The translations under genes and the position numbers were made by a program. A DNA stretch of 64,000 nt. It comes from Streptomyces sp. R21. GTDB taxonomy: Bacteria; Actinomycetota; Actinomycetes; Streptomycetales; Streptomycetaceae. The stretch covers positions 992,001 through 1,056,000 of the forward strand of contig NZ_CP163435.1 of the NCBI RefSeq assembly GCF_041051975.1, read 5' to 3'. The notes under the pieces are model-generated. The model searched no databases, had not been told where the DNA came from, and saw only the letters and a program-made list of their open reading frames with translations. Shown here piece after piece: positions 53,912-61,650 of the stretch (positions are counted from its first letter, which is position 1; every line of letters begins with the position of its first letter).

Positions 53912-55348
53912 TCAGAAGGGGTACGTCGCCACATCCCCGCGCACCGTCGTCCAGCGGACGTCGGTGAAGGCCTCCAGGTTGGCCTCGCCGCCGAAGCGGG
54001 CGCCGGTGCCGGAGGCGGCGATGCCGCCGAAGGGTGCGACGGCCTCGTCGTTGACGGTCTGGTCGTTGATGTGGGCAATGCCGGTCGGGATGCGATCGGC
54101 GAGGTCCAGGCCGCGCGCGGTGTCCCGGGTGACGATGCCCAGCGACAGGCCGTAGGGCCCCTGCGAGGCGAGGGCCGCGGCCTGCTCGGCGGTGGTGAAG
54201 GAGCGCACCGGCGCGACCGGGCCGAAGACCTCCTCGCTGTACGCGGGGGTCGCGTCGTCGACTCCGGCGAGCACCGTCGGCCGGTAGAACAGCCGCTCGT
54301 GGGTGCCGCCCGCCGCGAGCTTCGCGCCGCCGGCCGTGCTGGACTCCACCAGGCCCTGGATCTTGGCGAGTTGGGCGGCGTCGATGATCGGGCCGAGGTG
54401 CACCTGCTCGCGGTAGGGGTCGCCGACGGCGAGCGCGTCGGCCTTCGCGGCGAGCCGTTCCACGTACTCCTCGTACAGGGAGGCGTGCACGAGGTGGCGT
54501 CCGGTGGTCATGCAGATCTGGCCCTGGTGGAAGAACGAGCCCCACGCGGCCGTGGAGATCACCGCGTCGATGTCGGCATCCTCCAGCACGATCAGCGCCG
54601 AGTTGCCGCCCAACTCCAGGTGCACACGCTTGAGATGGCGGCCCGCCGCCTCACCGACCGCGCGCCCGGCCGCGGTTGAGCCGGTGAAGGAGATGACCGG
54701 CACCTGCGAGTCGGCGACCAGCGCCTGGCCCGCCTCCGCACCACCCGGCAGCACATGCAGCAGCCCCTCCGGGAGCCCGGCCTCCGCGAAGACGGCCGCG
54801 AGGGCGAGGCCGCCGCAGACTGCGGTGCGCGGGTCCGGCTTCAGTACGACACCGTTGCCGAGGGCGAGCGCGGGGGCCACCGAGCGGATCGAGAGGATCA
54901 GCGGCGCGTTGAAGGGCGCGATCACGCCGACGACGCCGACCGGGACGCGTCGCGTGTACGACAGGCGGGGCGCTTCCGACGGCAGGATCTGGCCGGTCGG
55001 GCGCGAGACGAGCGCGGCCGCCTCGTAGCACTCCTGGGCGGCGACGTGCAGTTCGAAGTCGGCCTTGCCCGGGATGGAGCCGGACTCGCGCACGATCCAG
55101 TCGCGCAGTTCGTCGGCGTGCGCGGCGAACAGGTCGCCGGCCTTGCGCAGCACGGCGGCGCGGACGAAGTGCGGGGCCCTGGCCCAGTCGGCCTGGGCGG
55201 CGCGGGCGGCCCCCGCGGCCGTGGCGACGTCCTCGGCGGCGGCGAGCATGACGGTGCCGAGGGTGTCACCGGTGGCGGGCTCGGTGACGGCGTACTCACC
55301 CCCGGACAAGGTGTCGGACTGCCAGGTCTTGGGGTCGAGCAGCGGCAT
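53912..55348 (-). CDS. aldehyde dehydrogenase (benzaldehyde/vanillin type)
   Basis: 478 aa, NAD(P)-dependent aldehyde to acid oxidation. Glu in LELGGNSALIVL, catalytic Cys in HQGQICMTTGRH, and cofactor motif FTGSTAAGRAVGE. The aromatic-aldehyde subgroup is suggested by FNAPLILSIRSVAPALALGN and by the neighbouring 4-hydroxybenzoate hydroxylase gene: aldehyde to 4-hydroxybenzoate, then to protocatechuate. GGAGAG precedes ATG 55348, 35 bases after PobA. Confidence 0.9.
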   Translation of the reverse strand: MPLLDPKTWQSDTLSGGEYAVTEPATGDTLGTVMLAAAEDVATAAGAARAAQADWARAPHFVRAAVLRKAGDLFAAHADELRDWIVRESGSIPGKADFELHVAAQECYEAAALVSRPTGQILPSEAPRLSYTRRVPVGVVGVIAPFNAPLILSIRSVAPALALGNGVVLKPDPRTAVCGGLALAAVFAEAGLPEGLLHVLPGGAEAGQALVADSQVPVISFTGSTAAGRAVGEAAGRHLKRVHLELGGNSALIVLEDADIDAVISTAAWGSFFHQGQICMTTGRHLVHASLYEEYVERLAAKADALAVGDPYREQVHLGPIIDAAQLAKIQGLVESSTAGGAKLAAGGTHERLFYRPTVLAGVDDATPAYSEEVFGPVAPVRSFTTAEQAAALASQGPYGLSLGIVTRDTARGLDLADRIPTGIAHINDQTVNDEAVAPFGGIAASGTGARFGGEANLEAFTDVRWTTVRGDVATYPF

Positions 55349-55383
55349 GACGCTCTCCGATCGATCACTGTCACCGGCGGAAC

Positions 55384-56562
55384 TCACAGCGCCAGCGGGA
55401 GTCCCGTGTAGTTCGCGGCCAGTTCGGCGGCCGCGGGCCGGGATGCCGTGATCCGGCGCAGCCGTGCGAGCTGCATCCGGTGTTCGAAGGCATCCCCATC
55501 TGGTTGAGCGTGCAACATCCTAGTCATGTCGTACGAGAACCGCGTCGCCTGCCAGACCCGGCCCAGGCACATCTCCGAGTAGCGGTCGAGGAGCCCGGTC
55601 GAGCCGGTGCGGTGCAGCTCGGCGAAGCCGCGGGCCAGCACACGGACGTCGGACACGGCGAGGTTGAGGCCCTTGGCGCCGGTCGGCGGCACGATGTGGG
55701 CGGCGTCCCCGGCCAGGAAGAGCCGTCCGTGGCGCATCGGCTCGTGGACGCAACTCCGCATCGAGGTCACGGACTTGGAGGTGATCGGGCCGCGCTCCAG
55801 CCGCCAGTCGCCGTCGATCGCGAAGCGGGCGGCGAGTTCGTCCCAGATGCGCTCGTCGGGCCAGTCGCGCAGGTCCGTGCCGATCGGGACCTGGAGGTAG
55901 AGGCGGGAGACGGCCGGTGAGCGCATGCTGTGCAGCGCGAAACCGTTCTCCCCCCGCGCGTAGATCAACTCCTCGCAGGAGGGCGGCACTTCGGCGAGGA
56001 CGCCGAGCCAGGAGTAGGGGTAGTCGTGCGCGTACGTACGGCTCGTGCCGGCCGGAAACGCGTTGTGCGCGATGCCGTGGGAGCCGTCGCAGCCGACGAC
56101 GTAGTCGCAGCTCAGGGTCTGCTCGCGGCCCTCGTGCACGAAGCGCACCAGAGGTGCGTCGCGCTCCGGTTTCTCGACGGCGATCGCCTCCGCCTGGAAC
56201 AACAGCGGCGGCCCGTCGGCGAGTTGGAGCGCGACGAGGTCCTTCACGATCTCCGTCTGGGCGTAGATGGTGACGGTTCGGCCGCCGGTGAGCACGGGGA
56301 AGTCGATGTGGTGGCGTTCGCGGTCGAAGCGCAGCTCGATGCCGTGGTGGGTCAGGCCTTCGAGGTCGAGGCGGTCGGCGGCACCGCACTCGCGCAGCGC
56401 GTCGACCGTGCCCTGCTCCAGCATTCCGGCGCGCTGGCGCTGCTCGACGTACGCGCGCGTCCTGCTCTCCAGCACGACGCAGTCGATGCCCGTCCGGTGC
56501 AGCAGTCTGGCCAGCAGGAGTCCGGCGGGGCCTCCGCCGATGATGCCCACCGTGGTCCGCAT
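55384..56562 (-). CDS. pobA: 4-hydroxybenzoate 3-monooxygenase
   Basis: 392 aa, class A flavoprotein hydroxylase of normal length. FAD motif VGIIGGGPAGLLLARLL, substrate and FAD region RQRAGMLEQGTVD, DG motif VVGCDGSHG, and second FAD motif GRLFLAGDAAHIVPPTGAKGLNLA. Converts 4-hydroxybenzoate to protocatechuate with NAD(P)H and O2. GGGGAGG before ATG 56562. Operon with the aldehyde dehydrogenase; a LacI-type regulator lies directly upstream on the same strand. Confidence 0.94.
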   Translation of the reverse strand: MRTTVGIIGGGPAGLLLARLLHRTGIDCVVLESRTRAYVEQRQRAGMLEQGTVDALRECGAADRLDLEGLTHHGIELRFDRERHHIDFPVLTGGRTVTIYAQTEIVKDLVALQLADGPPLLFQAEAIAVEKPERDAPLVRFVHEGREQTLSCDYVVGCDGSHGIAHNAFPAGTSRTYAHDYPYSWLGVLAEVPPSCEELIYARGENGFALHSMRSPAVSRLYLQVPIGTDLRDWPDERIWDELAARFAIDGDWRLERGPITSKSVTSMRSCVHEPMRHGRLFLAGDAAHIVPPTGAKGLNLAVSDVRVLARGFAELHRTGSTGLLDRYSEMCLGRVWQATRFSYDMTRMLHAQPDGDAFEHRMQLARLRRITASRPAAAELAANYTGLPLAL

Positions 56563-56596
56563 GACGCGCCTCCCCAAGGGATACGACAGCAGGATC

Positions 56597-57634
56597 TCAG
56601 CTTGAGTCGCGGTGCACGACTGTTGCGCCCAGTACCTCGTGCGTCTCGGGCGCGGCGCCCGGTTCCCGTACGGCGCGGTCGACCAGTTCCGCCAGGTCGC
56701 GCCCGGACGGCAGGTCGATGTGGACGGTGCTCAGACGGGGCCGCAGCAGCCGCCCGAGCATCAGGTCGTCGGCGCCGACGACGGCCGTCTCCTCCGGGAT
56801 GCCGATGCCCTCGTCCTGGAGGGCCCGCATCAGGAGCATGGCGTACTCGTCGTTGTACGCGAACACCGCGTCCAGGCCGAGGGTGCGCCAGCGCCCGGCG
56901 AGATCGGCCGCGGCCTCCTCGTCGTACGCCAGCGGCAGCTCGGTGGCGGTCGCGTCCGTGCCGTACAGAGCGCGGCGCACGCCTTCGAGGCGGGGCTTGG
57001 AGAAGATCTCCAGACCGGATTCCTCGGGCACCACGACGCCGATACGGCGGCGGCCACGGGCCACCAGGTGGGCGCCGGCGCTGTGCCCGACCTTGTCGTG
57101 GTCCATGAGCAGCGCGTGTGCGCCCTCGACGCGCTCGGGGCCCAGCGTGACGACGGCGCGGGCACCGGAGCGCTTCAGGACGGCCACGCCCTGCGGGCCG
57201 AGACCGCTGCCGGGCACCAGCACGGCGACCGGCCGCAGCTCCGCCCAGGCCCGGGCGGCCTCGTCGCGGCGCAGACCGACGCTGCCGTGCTGCACGACGG
57301 TGTAGTCGAGGCGGCTGAGCGCCCACTGGAGTTCGTTGAGGAACTGGCTGTAGAGCGGGCCCACCGGCACGGGCGACGCGGGCATCAGGACCATGCGGCT
57401 GTGCCCGGCGCGCAGGCTGCGCGCGGCGGCGTGCGGAACGTAGCCCAGCTCCTTGGCGGCCTCGTGGACGCGGCGGCGCGTGGGGTCGCTGATGCGGACG
57501 GCGCTGGTGTTGTTGAGGACGTAGGAGACGGTCGCGCGCGAGACACCCGCCAGGCGCGCCACGTCGGCACTCGTCGGCACGGAGCGCTGTGCGGGCGACG
57601 GCTGGGCGGGCGGTTGCGGTATCTGCTGCACCAT
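56597..57634 (-). CDS. LacI family transcriptional regulator
   Basis: 345 aa. N-terminal HTH (TSADVARLAGVSRATVSYVLNN with hinge LGYVPHAAARSLRAG), then a periplasmic-binding-like effector domain (HLVARGRRRIGVV; DAVFAYNDEYAMLLMRAL; VVGADDLMLGRLLRP). ATG 57632-57634 fits an AAGGA site 10 bases upstream. It precedes pobA on the same strand by 35 bases, so it may control the aromatic aldehyde pathway. Confidence 0.9.
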   Translation of the reverse strand: MVQQIPQPPAQPSPAQRSVPTSADVARLAGVSRATVSYVLNNTSAVRISDPTRRRVHEAAKELGYVPHAAARSLRAGHSRMVLMPASPVPVGPLYSQFLNELQWALSRLDYTVVQHGSVGLRRDEAARAWAELRPVAVLVPGSGLGPQGVAVLKRSGARAVVTLGPERVEGAHALLMDHDKVGHSAGAHLVARGRRRIGVVVPEESGLEIFSKPRLEGVRRALYGTDATATELPLAYDEEAAADLAGRWRTLGLDAVFAYNDEYAMLLMRALQDEGIGIPEETAVVGADDLMLGRLLRPRLSTVHIDLPSGRDLAELVDRAVREPGAAPETHEVLGATVVHRDSS

Positions 57635-57794
57635 GACGTAGGCATCCTTGCAGAAGCCGTGGAGGGGCTCGGGGCCGGGTGAACGTCTGGTGCGCGAACG
57701 TGACTCGAAGCGGGGTGGACGTGTGCTGTGGAGGGCCGGGGCCGGTCGGCTTTCCGCACCCGGCCCCACGCGTCAGCGCACTGGTCCCGCGGCG

Positions 57795-57860
57795 TCAGTG
57801 CGCCCGCTCGGCGGCCTCAGCGCGCCCGCTCGGAGGTCTCAGCGCACCGGTTCGGTGCGG
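57795..57860. repeat. three 22-bp tandem repeats at the end of the TetR gene
   Basis: Units at 57795-57816, 57817-57838 and 57839-57860 each begin TCAG. The last is the final coding unit and stop of the TetR gene (minus strand TGA); the other two repeat it outside the gene, with a further in-step stop codon each. Confidence 0.7.
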
Positions 57861-58501
57861 GTCACGCGCGCGACCAGGTCCAGCCAGCCGGCCTCCAGCC
57901 GCTCCAGGGGCATGCCGCACTGCTCGGTCAGGTGGTGGACCAGGACGGGGTCCAGGTAGCCCAACAGCGTGTGGGCGAGGAGTTCGCTGTCGGCGTCCGG
58001 GACGGCCTGCCGCAGCAGCAGCGTGACGTGCCCGGCGAGAACGCGGCGGGGCGCGTTCGAGAAGCGGCGGGACGGGTCCGGTTCGGCGGCCAGTTGCAGT
58101 TCCAGCGTGTCGACCGAGCGGCGCAGCACGGCGCAGCCGAACGCGGCCAGCCGCTCGACGGGCGGCGCCCCGGGCCCAAGGGGCGGGGGCCCGCTGAGGA
58201 AGGAGCCCTGGAGCTGCTTCTCGGAGTGGTCGAGCAGCGCCATCAGCAGGCCGGTGCGGTCGCCGAAGCGGCGGAAGACGGTCCCCTTGCCCACCTGGGC
58301 CGCGGCGGCGACGGCCTCCATCGTCACCCCGGCCGCCCCGTGCTCCTCGACCAGCCGGGCGGCGGCCTCCAGCAGCCGAGCGCGGTTGCGCGCGGCGTCG
58401 GCACGCAGGCAGGGCTCGTCCTCGGCGGACGTCAGCTCCAGCAGAACGGGCTCGTCGGTCGGTACCGGGGGCTTCGGGAAGGGGGGCAGGGCGGCGGACA
58501 T
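57839..58501 (-). CDS. TetR family transcriptional regulator
   Basis: 220 aa. HTH: RLLEAAARLVEEHGAAGVTMEAVAAAAQVGKGTVFRRFGDRTGLLMALLDH (only motif landmarks matter: VGKGTVFRRFGDR). The C-terminal ligand domain ends near LVARVTRTEPVR. Start ATG 58501 with TACGCT six bases upstream on the minus strand, so probably leaderless. Divergent from an FMN reductase gene, with two GGACC-NN-GGTCC palindromes between. Confidence 0.9.
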   Translation of the reverse strand: MSAALPPFPKPPVPTDEPVLLELTSAEDEPCLRADAARNRARLLEAAARLVEEHGAAGVTMEAVAAAAQVGKGTVFRRFGDRTGLLMALLDHSEKQLQGSFLSGPPPLGPGAPPVERLAAFGCAVLRRSVDTLELQLAAEPDPSRRFSNAPRRVLAGHVTLLLRQAVPDADSELLAHTLLGYLDPVLVHHLTEQCGMPLERLEAGWLDLVARVTRTEPVR

Positions 58502-58532
58502 GAACACAGCGTAACGCGTCGGGAAGAAAACT

Positions 58533-58580
58533 GGACCGTGGTCCGTTTGGCTGATACAAAGTGAAGCGGACCTCGGTCCG
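58533..58580. promoter_or_regulatory. two TetR-type operators
   Basis: GGACC-GT-GGTCC at 58533-58544 and CGGACC-TC-GGTCCG at 58567-58580, centres 35 bp apart. They lie between the TetR gene and the FMN reductase gene and would let one regulator control both. Confidence 0.75.
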
Positions 58581-58617
58581 GTTTATTGCGGCCACGTTTC
58601 AGCACTCTGGAGTTCCC

Positions 58618-59184
58618 ATGTCTGTTCGCATCCTCGCGCTCGTCGGCAGCCTGCGTGCCGGTTCGCACAACCGTCAGCTCGCCGAGGCGGCCGTCAAGCT
58701 CGCCCCCGAAGGCGCGGAGGTCGAGCTGTTCGAGGGCCTGGCCGAGGTTCCCTTCTACAACGAGGACATCGACGTCGAGGGCGCCGTACCGGCCGCCGCC
58801 GCGCGGCTGCGCGAGGCCGCCGGTCAGGTCGACGCGTTCCTGCTCTTCTCGCCCGAGTACAACGGCACCATCCCCGCCGTCCTCAAGAACGCCATCGACT
58901 GGCTGTCCCGCCCGTACGGCGCCGGCGCCTTCACCGGCAAGCCGGTCGCCGTCGTCGGCACCGCGTACGGCCAGTTCGGCGGCGTCTGGGCGCAGGACGA
59001 GGCCCGCAAGGCCGTGGGCATCGCCGGCGGCACCGTCCTGGAGGACGTCAAGCTCTCCGTTCCGGGCTCCGTGGTCCGCTTCGCGGAGACCCACCCGATC
59101 GACGACGCCGAGGTCGCCGGCCAGCTCACCGAGGTGATCACCCGTCTCCACGGGCACGCCGAGACGGCCACGGCCGCGGCCTGA
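58618..59184 (+). CDS. NAD(P)H-dependent FMN reductase / quinone reductase
   Basis: 188 aa flavodoxin-like fold. FMN phosphate motif GSLRAGSHNRQLAEA, and the SPEYNGTIPAVLKNAIDWLSRP motif of the NADPH-dependent FMN reductase family. Likely reduces quinones or other electrophiles; TetR control fits a detoxification role. GGAG sits 5 bases before ATG 58618. Confidence 0.92.
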   Translation: MSVRILALVGSLRAGSHNRQLAEAAVKLAPEGAEVELFEGLAEVPFYNEDIDVEGAVPAAAARLREAAGQVDAFLLFSPEYNGTIPAVLKNAIDWLSRPYGAGAFTGKPVAVVGTAYGQFGGVWAQDEARKAVGIAGGTVLEDVKLSVPGSVVRFAETHPIDDAEVAGQLTEVITRLHGHAETATAAA

Positions 59185-59277
59185 CACCGACGCGTCGACA
59201 TCTCGACTCGACACATCGGCACGTCGGCACCTCGGTGACGAACGCCCAGGCCCCGGCCTTTCGGTGACTGCCGCAGC

Positions 59278-60159
59278 TCAGCCGAGCTCGCTCAGCCGCC
59301 GGACGGCCGGGGCCGCAGTGCGTTCGATCCACGCGGCCGGCTCCTCCACGCGCGGTCCTACGATCACGGTGTCGACGCCGAGCTTCGCGTACTCGGCCAT
59401 CTCCCGCGCGAACGCGTCGATGCCGTCCTCCGCCGGTGCGCCGCCCGCCGGGACGATCGTCGTGCGGATGTCGGCGAAATCGCGCCCCACGGCGTCGCAG
59501 TGCCCCCGCAGCACGTCCAGCTTGTGCGCAGTCTCCGCCGGGGACGAGGTGATCAGGTTGCACGCGTCCGCGTACTGCGCGACAAGCCGCAGCGTCTTCT
59601 TCTCCCCGGTGCCGCCGATCATGATCTCCGGGTGCGGCGCGCTCACGGGCGCCGGGACGCAGAGGGTTTCGGCGAGCCGGTAGTGCTTGCCCTCGAAGGG
59701 GCCGTTGGCGTCCGGGTCCCACATCTGCAGGCAGATCCGCAGCGTCTCCTCCAGCCGCTCGAAGCGCTCGGCGAGCGCCGGGAACGGCACGCCGAGGCCT
59801 TCGTGCTCACGGTCGTACCAGGCCGCGCCGATCCCGAGCGTGGCCCGGCCGCCGGACACCACGTCGAGCGTGGTGGCGATCTTGGCCAGCAATCCGGGGT
59901 GGCGATAGGTCACCCCGGTCACCAGCGCGCCGAGGCGGACCGTGGAGGTGTGGGCGGCGAGGTAGCCGAGGGTCGTGTACGCCTCCAGCATGGCGTCCTC
60001 GGCCCCGCCGTTGAACTCCATCTGGAAGTAGTGGTCCATGACCGAGAGCCAGCTCACGCCGGCCGCTTCGGCGGCTGCGCCGGTCGCGGCCAGTTCGGGG
60101 CCGAGCCCGGCCGCGCCCCGGGGGTGGTTGAACCGAGTGATGTGGACGCCCAGCCGCAT
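59278..60159 (-). CDS. LLM class F420-dependent oxidoreductase
   Basis: 293 aa luciferase-like TIM barrel of the F420 group: MRLGVHITRFNHP, SVMDHYFQM, GALVTGVTYRHPGLLAKIATTLDVVSGGRATLGIGAAWYDREH and PEIMIGGTGEKKTLRLVAQYAD. Uses F420H2 for an unknown oxidoreduction. GGGAGA before ATG 60159; an earlier frame start at 60195 is less likely. A CTTCGAG/CTCGAAG palindrome lies about 110 bases upstream. Confidence 0.9.
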   Translation of the reverse strand: MRLGVHITRFNHPRGAAGLGPELAATGAAAEAAGVSWLSVMDHYFQMEFNGGAEDAMLEAYTTLGYLAAHTSTVRLGALVTGVTYRHPGLLAKIATTLDVVSGGRATLGIGAAWYDREHEGLGVPFPALAERFERLEETLRICLQMWDPDANGPFEGKHYRLAETLCVPAPVSAPHPEIMIGGTGEKKTLRLVAQYADACNLITSSPAETAHKLDVLRGHCDAVGRDFADIRTTIVPAGGAPAEDGIDAFAREMAEYAKLGVDTVIVGPRVEEPAAWIERTAAPAVRRLSELG

Positions 60160-60526
60160 GTCCGTCTCCCGTCGAGTCCCGTGGGGTCCCGTCACGTCCG
60201 GTCCCGCGCCGTCGTGTCCCGTCGTGCCGAGCCCGCCGCCGGCTGGTCACCGGCACCGGTGACGCTAGTTCTTCGAGCGCTCTCGAAGTCAAGCCCTGCC
60301 GTCGCCGCACGATCCGGCGCGGCGCCTTCGCCAGGAACACCTCCGCCAGGTCGCGCAGGGTCCAGTCACCGCGGTACTCGACCGCCTCAACTATCAACTC
60401 CCTTCTCCTGCACGTCTGTTGACTCACCCACCGAGGCCGACTTGCGTGTTACCCCCAATAACCGTCCGCCCGATTTGGCGGCCCCACGCCCTGCGAAGCC
60501 GAACCCGGCCCGGCTAACGTCCCGGC
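60160..60526. other. 367-bp region without a firm gene
   Basis: Contains an imperfect array of GTCCCGT-like units (about 60166-60230), the palindrome at 60271-60288, and a minus-strand frame starting at 60427 whose first 45 residues (MSQQTCRRRELIVEAVEY...) look protein-like but run into low-complexity. TAACGT at 60515-60520 is the likely -10 of the next small gene. Confidence 0.5.
60271..60288. promoter_or_regulatory. palindrome CTTCGAG-CGCT-CTCGAAG
   Basis: Perfect 7-bp arms upstream of the LLM oxidoreductase gene on the minus strand, next to a TAGCGT-like -10. Probable repressor site. Confidence 0.5.
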
Positions 60527-60721
60527 ATGACGCGACGCAGACGCATCGGAACGCGGCGGATCAGGGCCTTGCAGCAGGTGCGGGACAGAGCCGTGCGACG
60601 ACGCGAGGAGCGGCGGTCGCGCGGCTGGGGCCGACAGCTCGGGCGGCGGGCCGAGCGGGTCCGCCCGTGGCTCCAGTTCCTCGCCGACCTCGCGACGCTT
60701 CTGGCGAAGACGGTGAGATGA
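60527..60721 (+). CDS. small Arg-rich protein, probably leaderless
   Basis: 64 aa, about one third Arg (MTRRRRIGTRRIRALQQV...), with a hydrophobic C-terminal helix (PWLQFLADLATLLAKTV). TAACGT lies six bases before ATG 60527, a good leaderless promoter, which supports real expression. Family unknown; the charge suggests binding to nucleic acid or to the inner face of the membrane. Confidence 0.45.
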   Translation: MTRRRRIGTRRIRALQQVRDRAVRRREERRSRGWGRQLGRRAERVRPWLQFLADLATLLAKTVR

Positions 60722-60801
60722 CCGCCCCGGCGGTCGCGGCACGCCGCGGGACTCATGATGCCGGTTGACTCAGCCCAACAGCGCGTACGTGCAGGGTGGT
60801 T

Positions 60802-60839
60802 GCCCGGTCCGGCACCGCGACTCGGGTGCCGGACCGGGC
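60802..60839. terminator. 15-bp hairpin between the Arg-rich gene and the VOC gene
   Basis: GCCCGGTCCGGCACC and GGTGCCGGACCGGGC flank GCGACTCG. Perfect stem between converging genes. Confidence 0.85.
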
Positions 60840-60849
60840 CTTGCGTCAG

Positions 60850-61224
60850 TTACAGGTACGGGCGGGTGATCAGCTCGATCGCATGACCGGCGGGGTCCTT
60901 GAAGTACACGCCTCGACCGCCGTGCTCGTCGTTGATCTCGCCGGGGCGTCGCATCTGGGGATCGGCCCAGTGCTCGATGCCGCGATCGGACAGCCGCTCA
61001 TACGCCCGGTCGAACAGCTCGTCGTCGATCAGGAAGGCGTAGTGCTGCATCTGGATCTCCACCGGCGGCTCAGCGAACTGGAGCAGCACGCCGTCGTGGA
61101 GCTGAAGGTTGGTGAACACGCCCCAGGACGGTGCTTCCTGGATCTCCAACAACTCCCGGAAGAACCGGGCCGATTCGTTGCGATCCCTGGCGGCGATGAT
61201 GGTGTGATTGAACGTTGCTGGCAT
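60850..61224 (-). CDS. VOC family protein (glyoxalase / bleomycin-resistance fold)
   Basis: 124 aa, one pair of beta-alpha-beta-beta-beta units: HTIIAARDRNESARFFRELLEI, LQLHDGVLLQFAEPP and GVYFKDPAGHAIELITRP. Metal ligands His (start) and Glu (IELI) are visible. Could bind or modify a small molecule or antibiotic. GAGG before ATG 61224. Confidence 0.88.
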   Translation of the reverse strand: MPATFNHTIIAARDRNESARFFRELLEIQEAPSWGVFTNLQLHDGVLLQFAEPPVEIQMQHYAFLIDDELFDRAYERLSDRGIEHWADPQMRRPGEINDEHGGRGVYFKDPAGHAIELITRPYL

Positions 61225-61423
61225 TCAGCTGACCTCGTTGTTGTTCGGCACGGAAAACGGACTCGCGGTGCGCGAGCGTGCGGAGGTCCGCGTGCCGAAC
61301 AAAGGGGGTGCCTACTGCGCACCCGTCGTGCGATCAGCCGTCCACCGGATGGCCAATCGGTGCGTGGCGTAGTGCCGGTCCGGTGTTCACGTCGGTGAGC
61401 TTACAAGCGACGGGCAGAGCCGA

Positions 61424-61552
61424 TCAAGGATTCCGCAGCGACAGAACATCGCCCAGGGCGGCGGCCGTCCGTAGAACTTCGTCCAGCGCGGCGTCCGTGC
61501 GTCCGCAGTGGACGGCAAAACGAAAGGCAAGGAGTTCCACACTCCTTGCCAC
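61424..61552 (-). CDS. possible 42-residue protein divergent from the RAE
   Basis: GTG 61552 begins MARSVELLAFRFAVHCGRTDAALDEVL and ends RNP. The TATAAG/TAAGTT stretch (minus strand) just upstream could be a -10 box and no ribosome site is needed if leaderless. The amphipathic helical composition looks genuine, but length and lack of family match keep confidence low. Confidence 0.3.
   Translation of the reverse strand: MARSVELLAFRFAVHCGRTDAALDEVLRTAAALGDVLSLRNP
61526..61550. repeat. 10-bp inverted repeat GGCAAGGAGT-TCCAC-ACTCCTTGCC
   Basis: Perfect stem at the start of the short minus-strand frame; possible attenuator or terminator. Confidence 0.5.
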
Positions 61553-61571
61553 TCTTAACTTATAGCGCAAC

Positions 61572-61594
61572 GGGGGGCTTGCGGCAAGGCCCCC
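61572..61594. promoter_or_regulatory. rifamycin-associated element (RAE)
   Basis: The core GGGGCTTGCGGCAAGGCCC (61574-61592) matches the RAE, the 19-bp inverted repeat known upstream of rifamycin-inactivating genes and helR in actinomycetes. The wider repeat has 11-bp arms with one mismatch. It lies about 60 bases before the glycosyltransferase start and would mediate rifamycin-induced expression. Confidence 0.88.
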
Positions 61595-61611
61595 GTCGTA
61601 CCGCAGAATCT

Positions 61612-61625
61612 CCGGCCTAGGCCGG
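61612..61625. promoter_or_regulatory. 14-bp perfect palindrome CCGGCCTAGGCCGG
   Basis: Between the RAE and the glycosyltransferase start. May be a leader stem or a binding site; position is close to the expected transcription start. Confidence 0.4.
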
Positions 61626-61650
61626 AATCTGCGGAACGGGGAGTCACGAA

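Larger units (their letters stand above)
61225..61650. other. 426-bp region with RAE, a hairpin and a possible small gene
   Basis: Holds the rifamycin-associated element (61572-61594), a perfect palindrome (61612-61625), a 10-bp stem with 5-base loop (61526-61550), and a short minus-strand frame (61424-61552). The rest shows no gene. Confidence 0.6.

Noticed and set aside
59807..60427. 206-codon minus-strand frame beginning MSQQTCRRRELIVEAVEY
   Set aside because: The first 45 residues look protein-like, but the rest is low-complexity and overlaps the LLM oxidoreductase gene out of frame. It may be a gene remnant; evidence is too weak to list.
60718..60768. 16-codon frame coupled by ATGA to the Arg-rich gene
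   Set aside because: No ribosome site or conservation evidence; the overlap alone is not enough.
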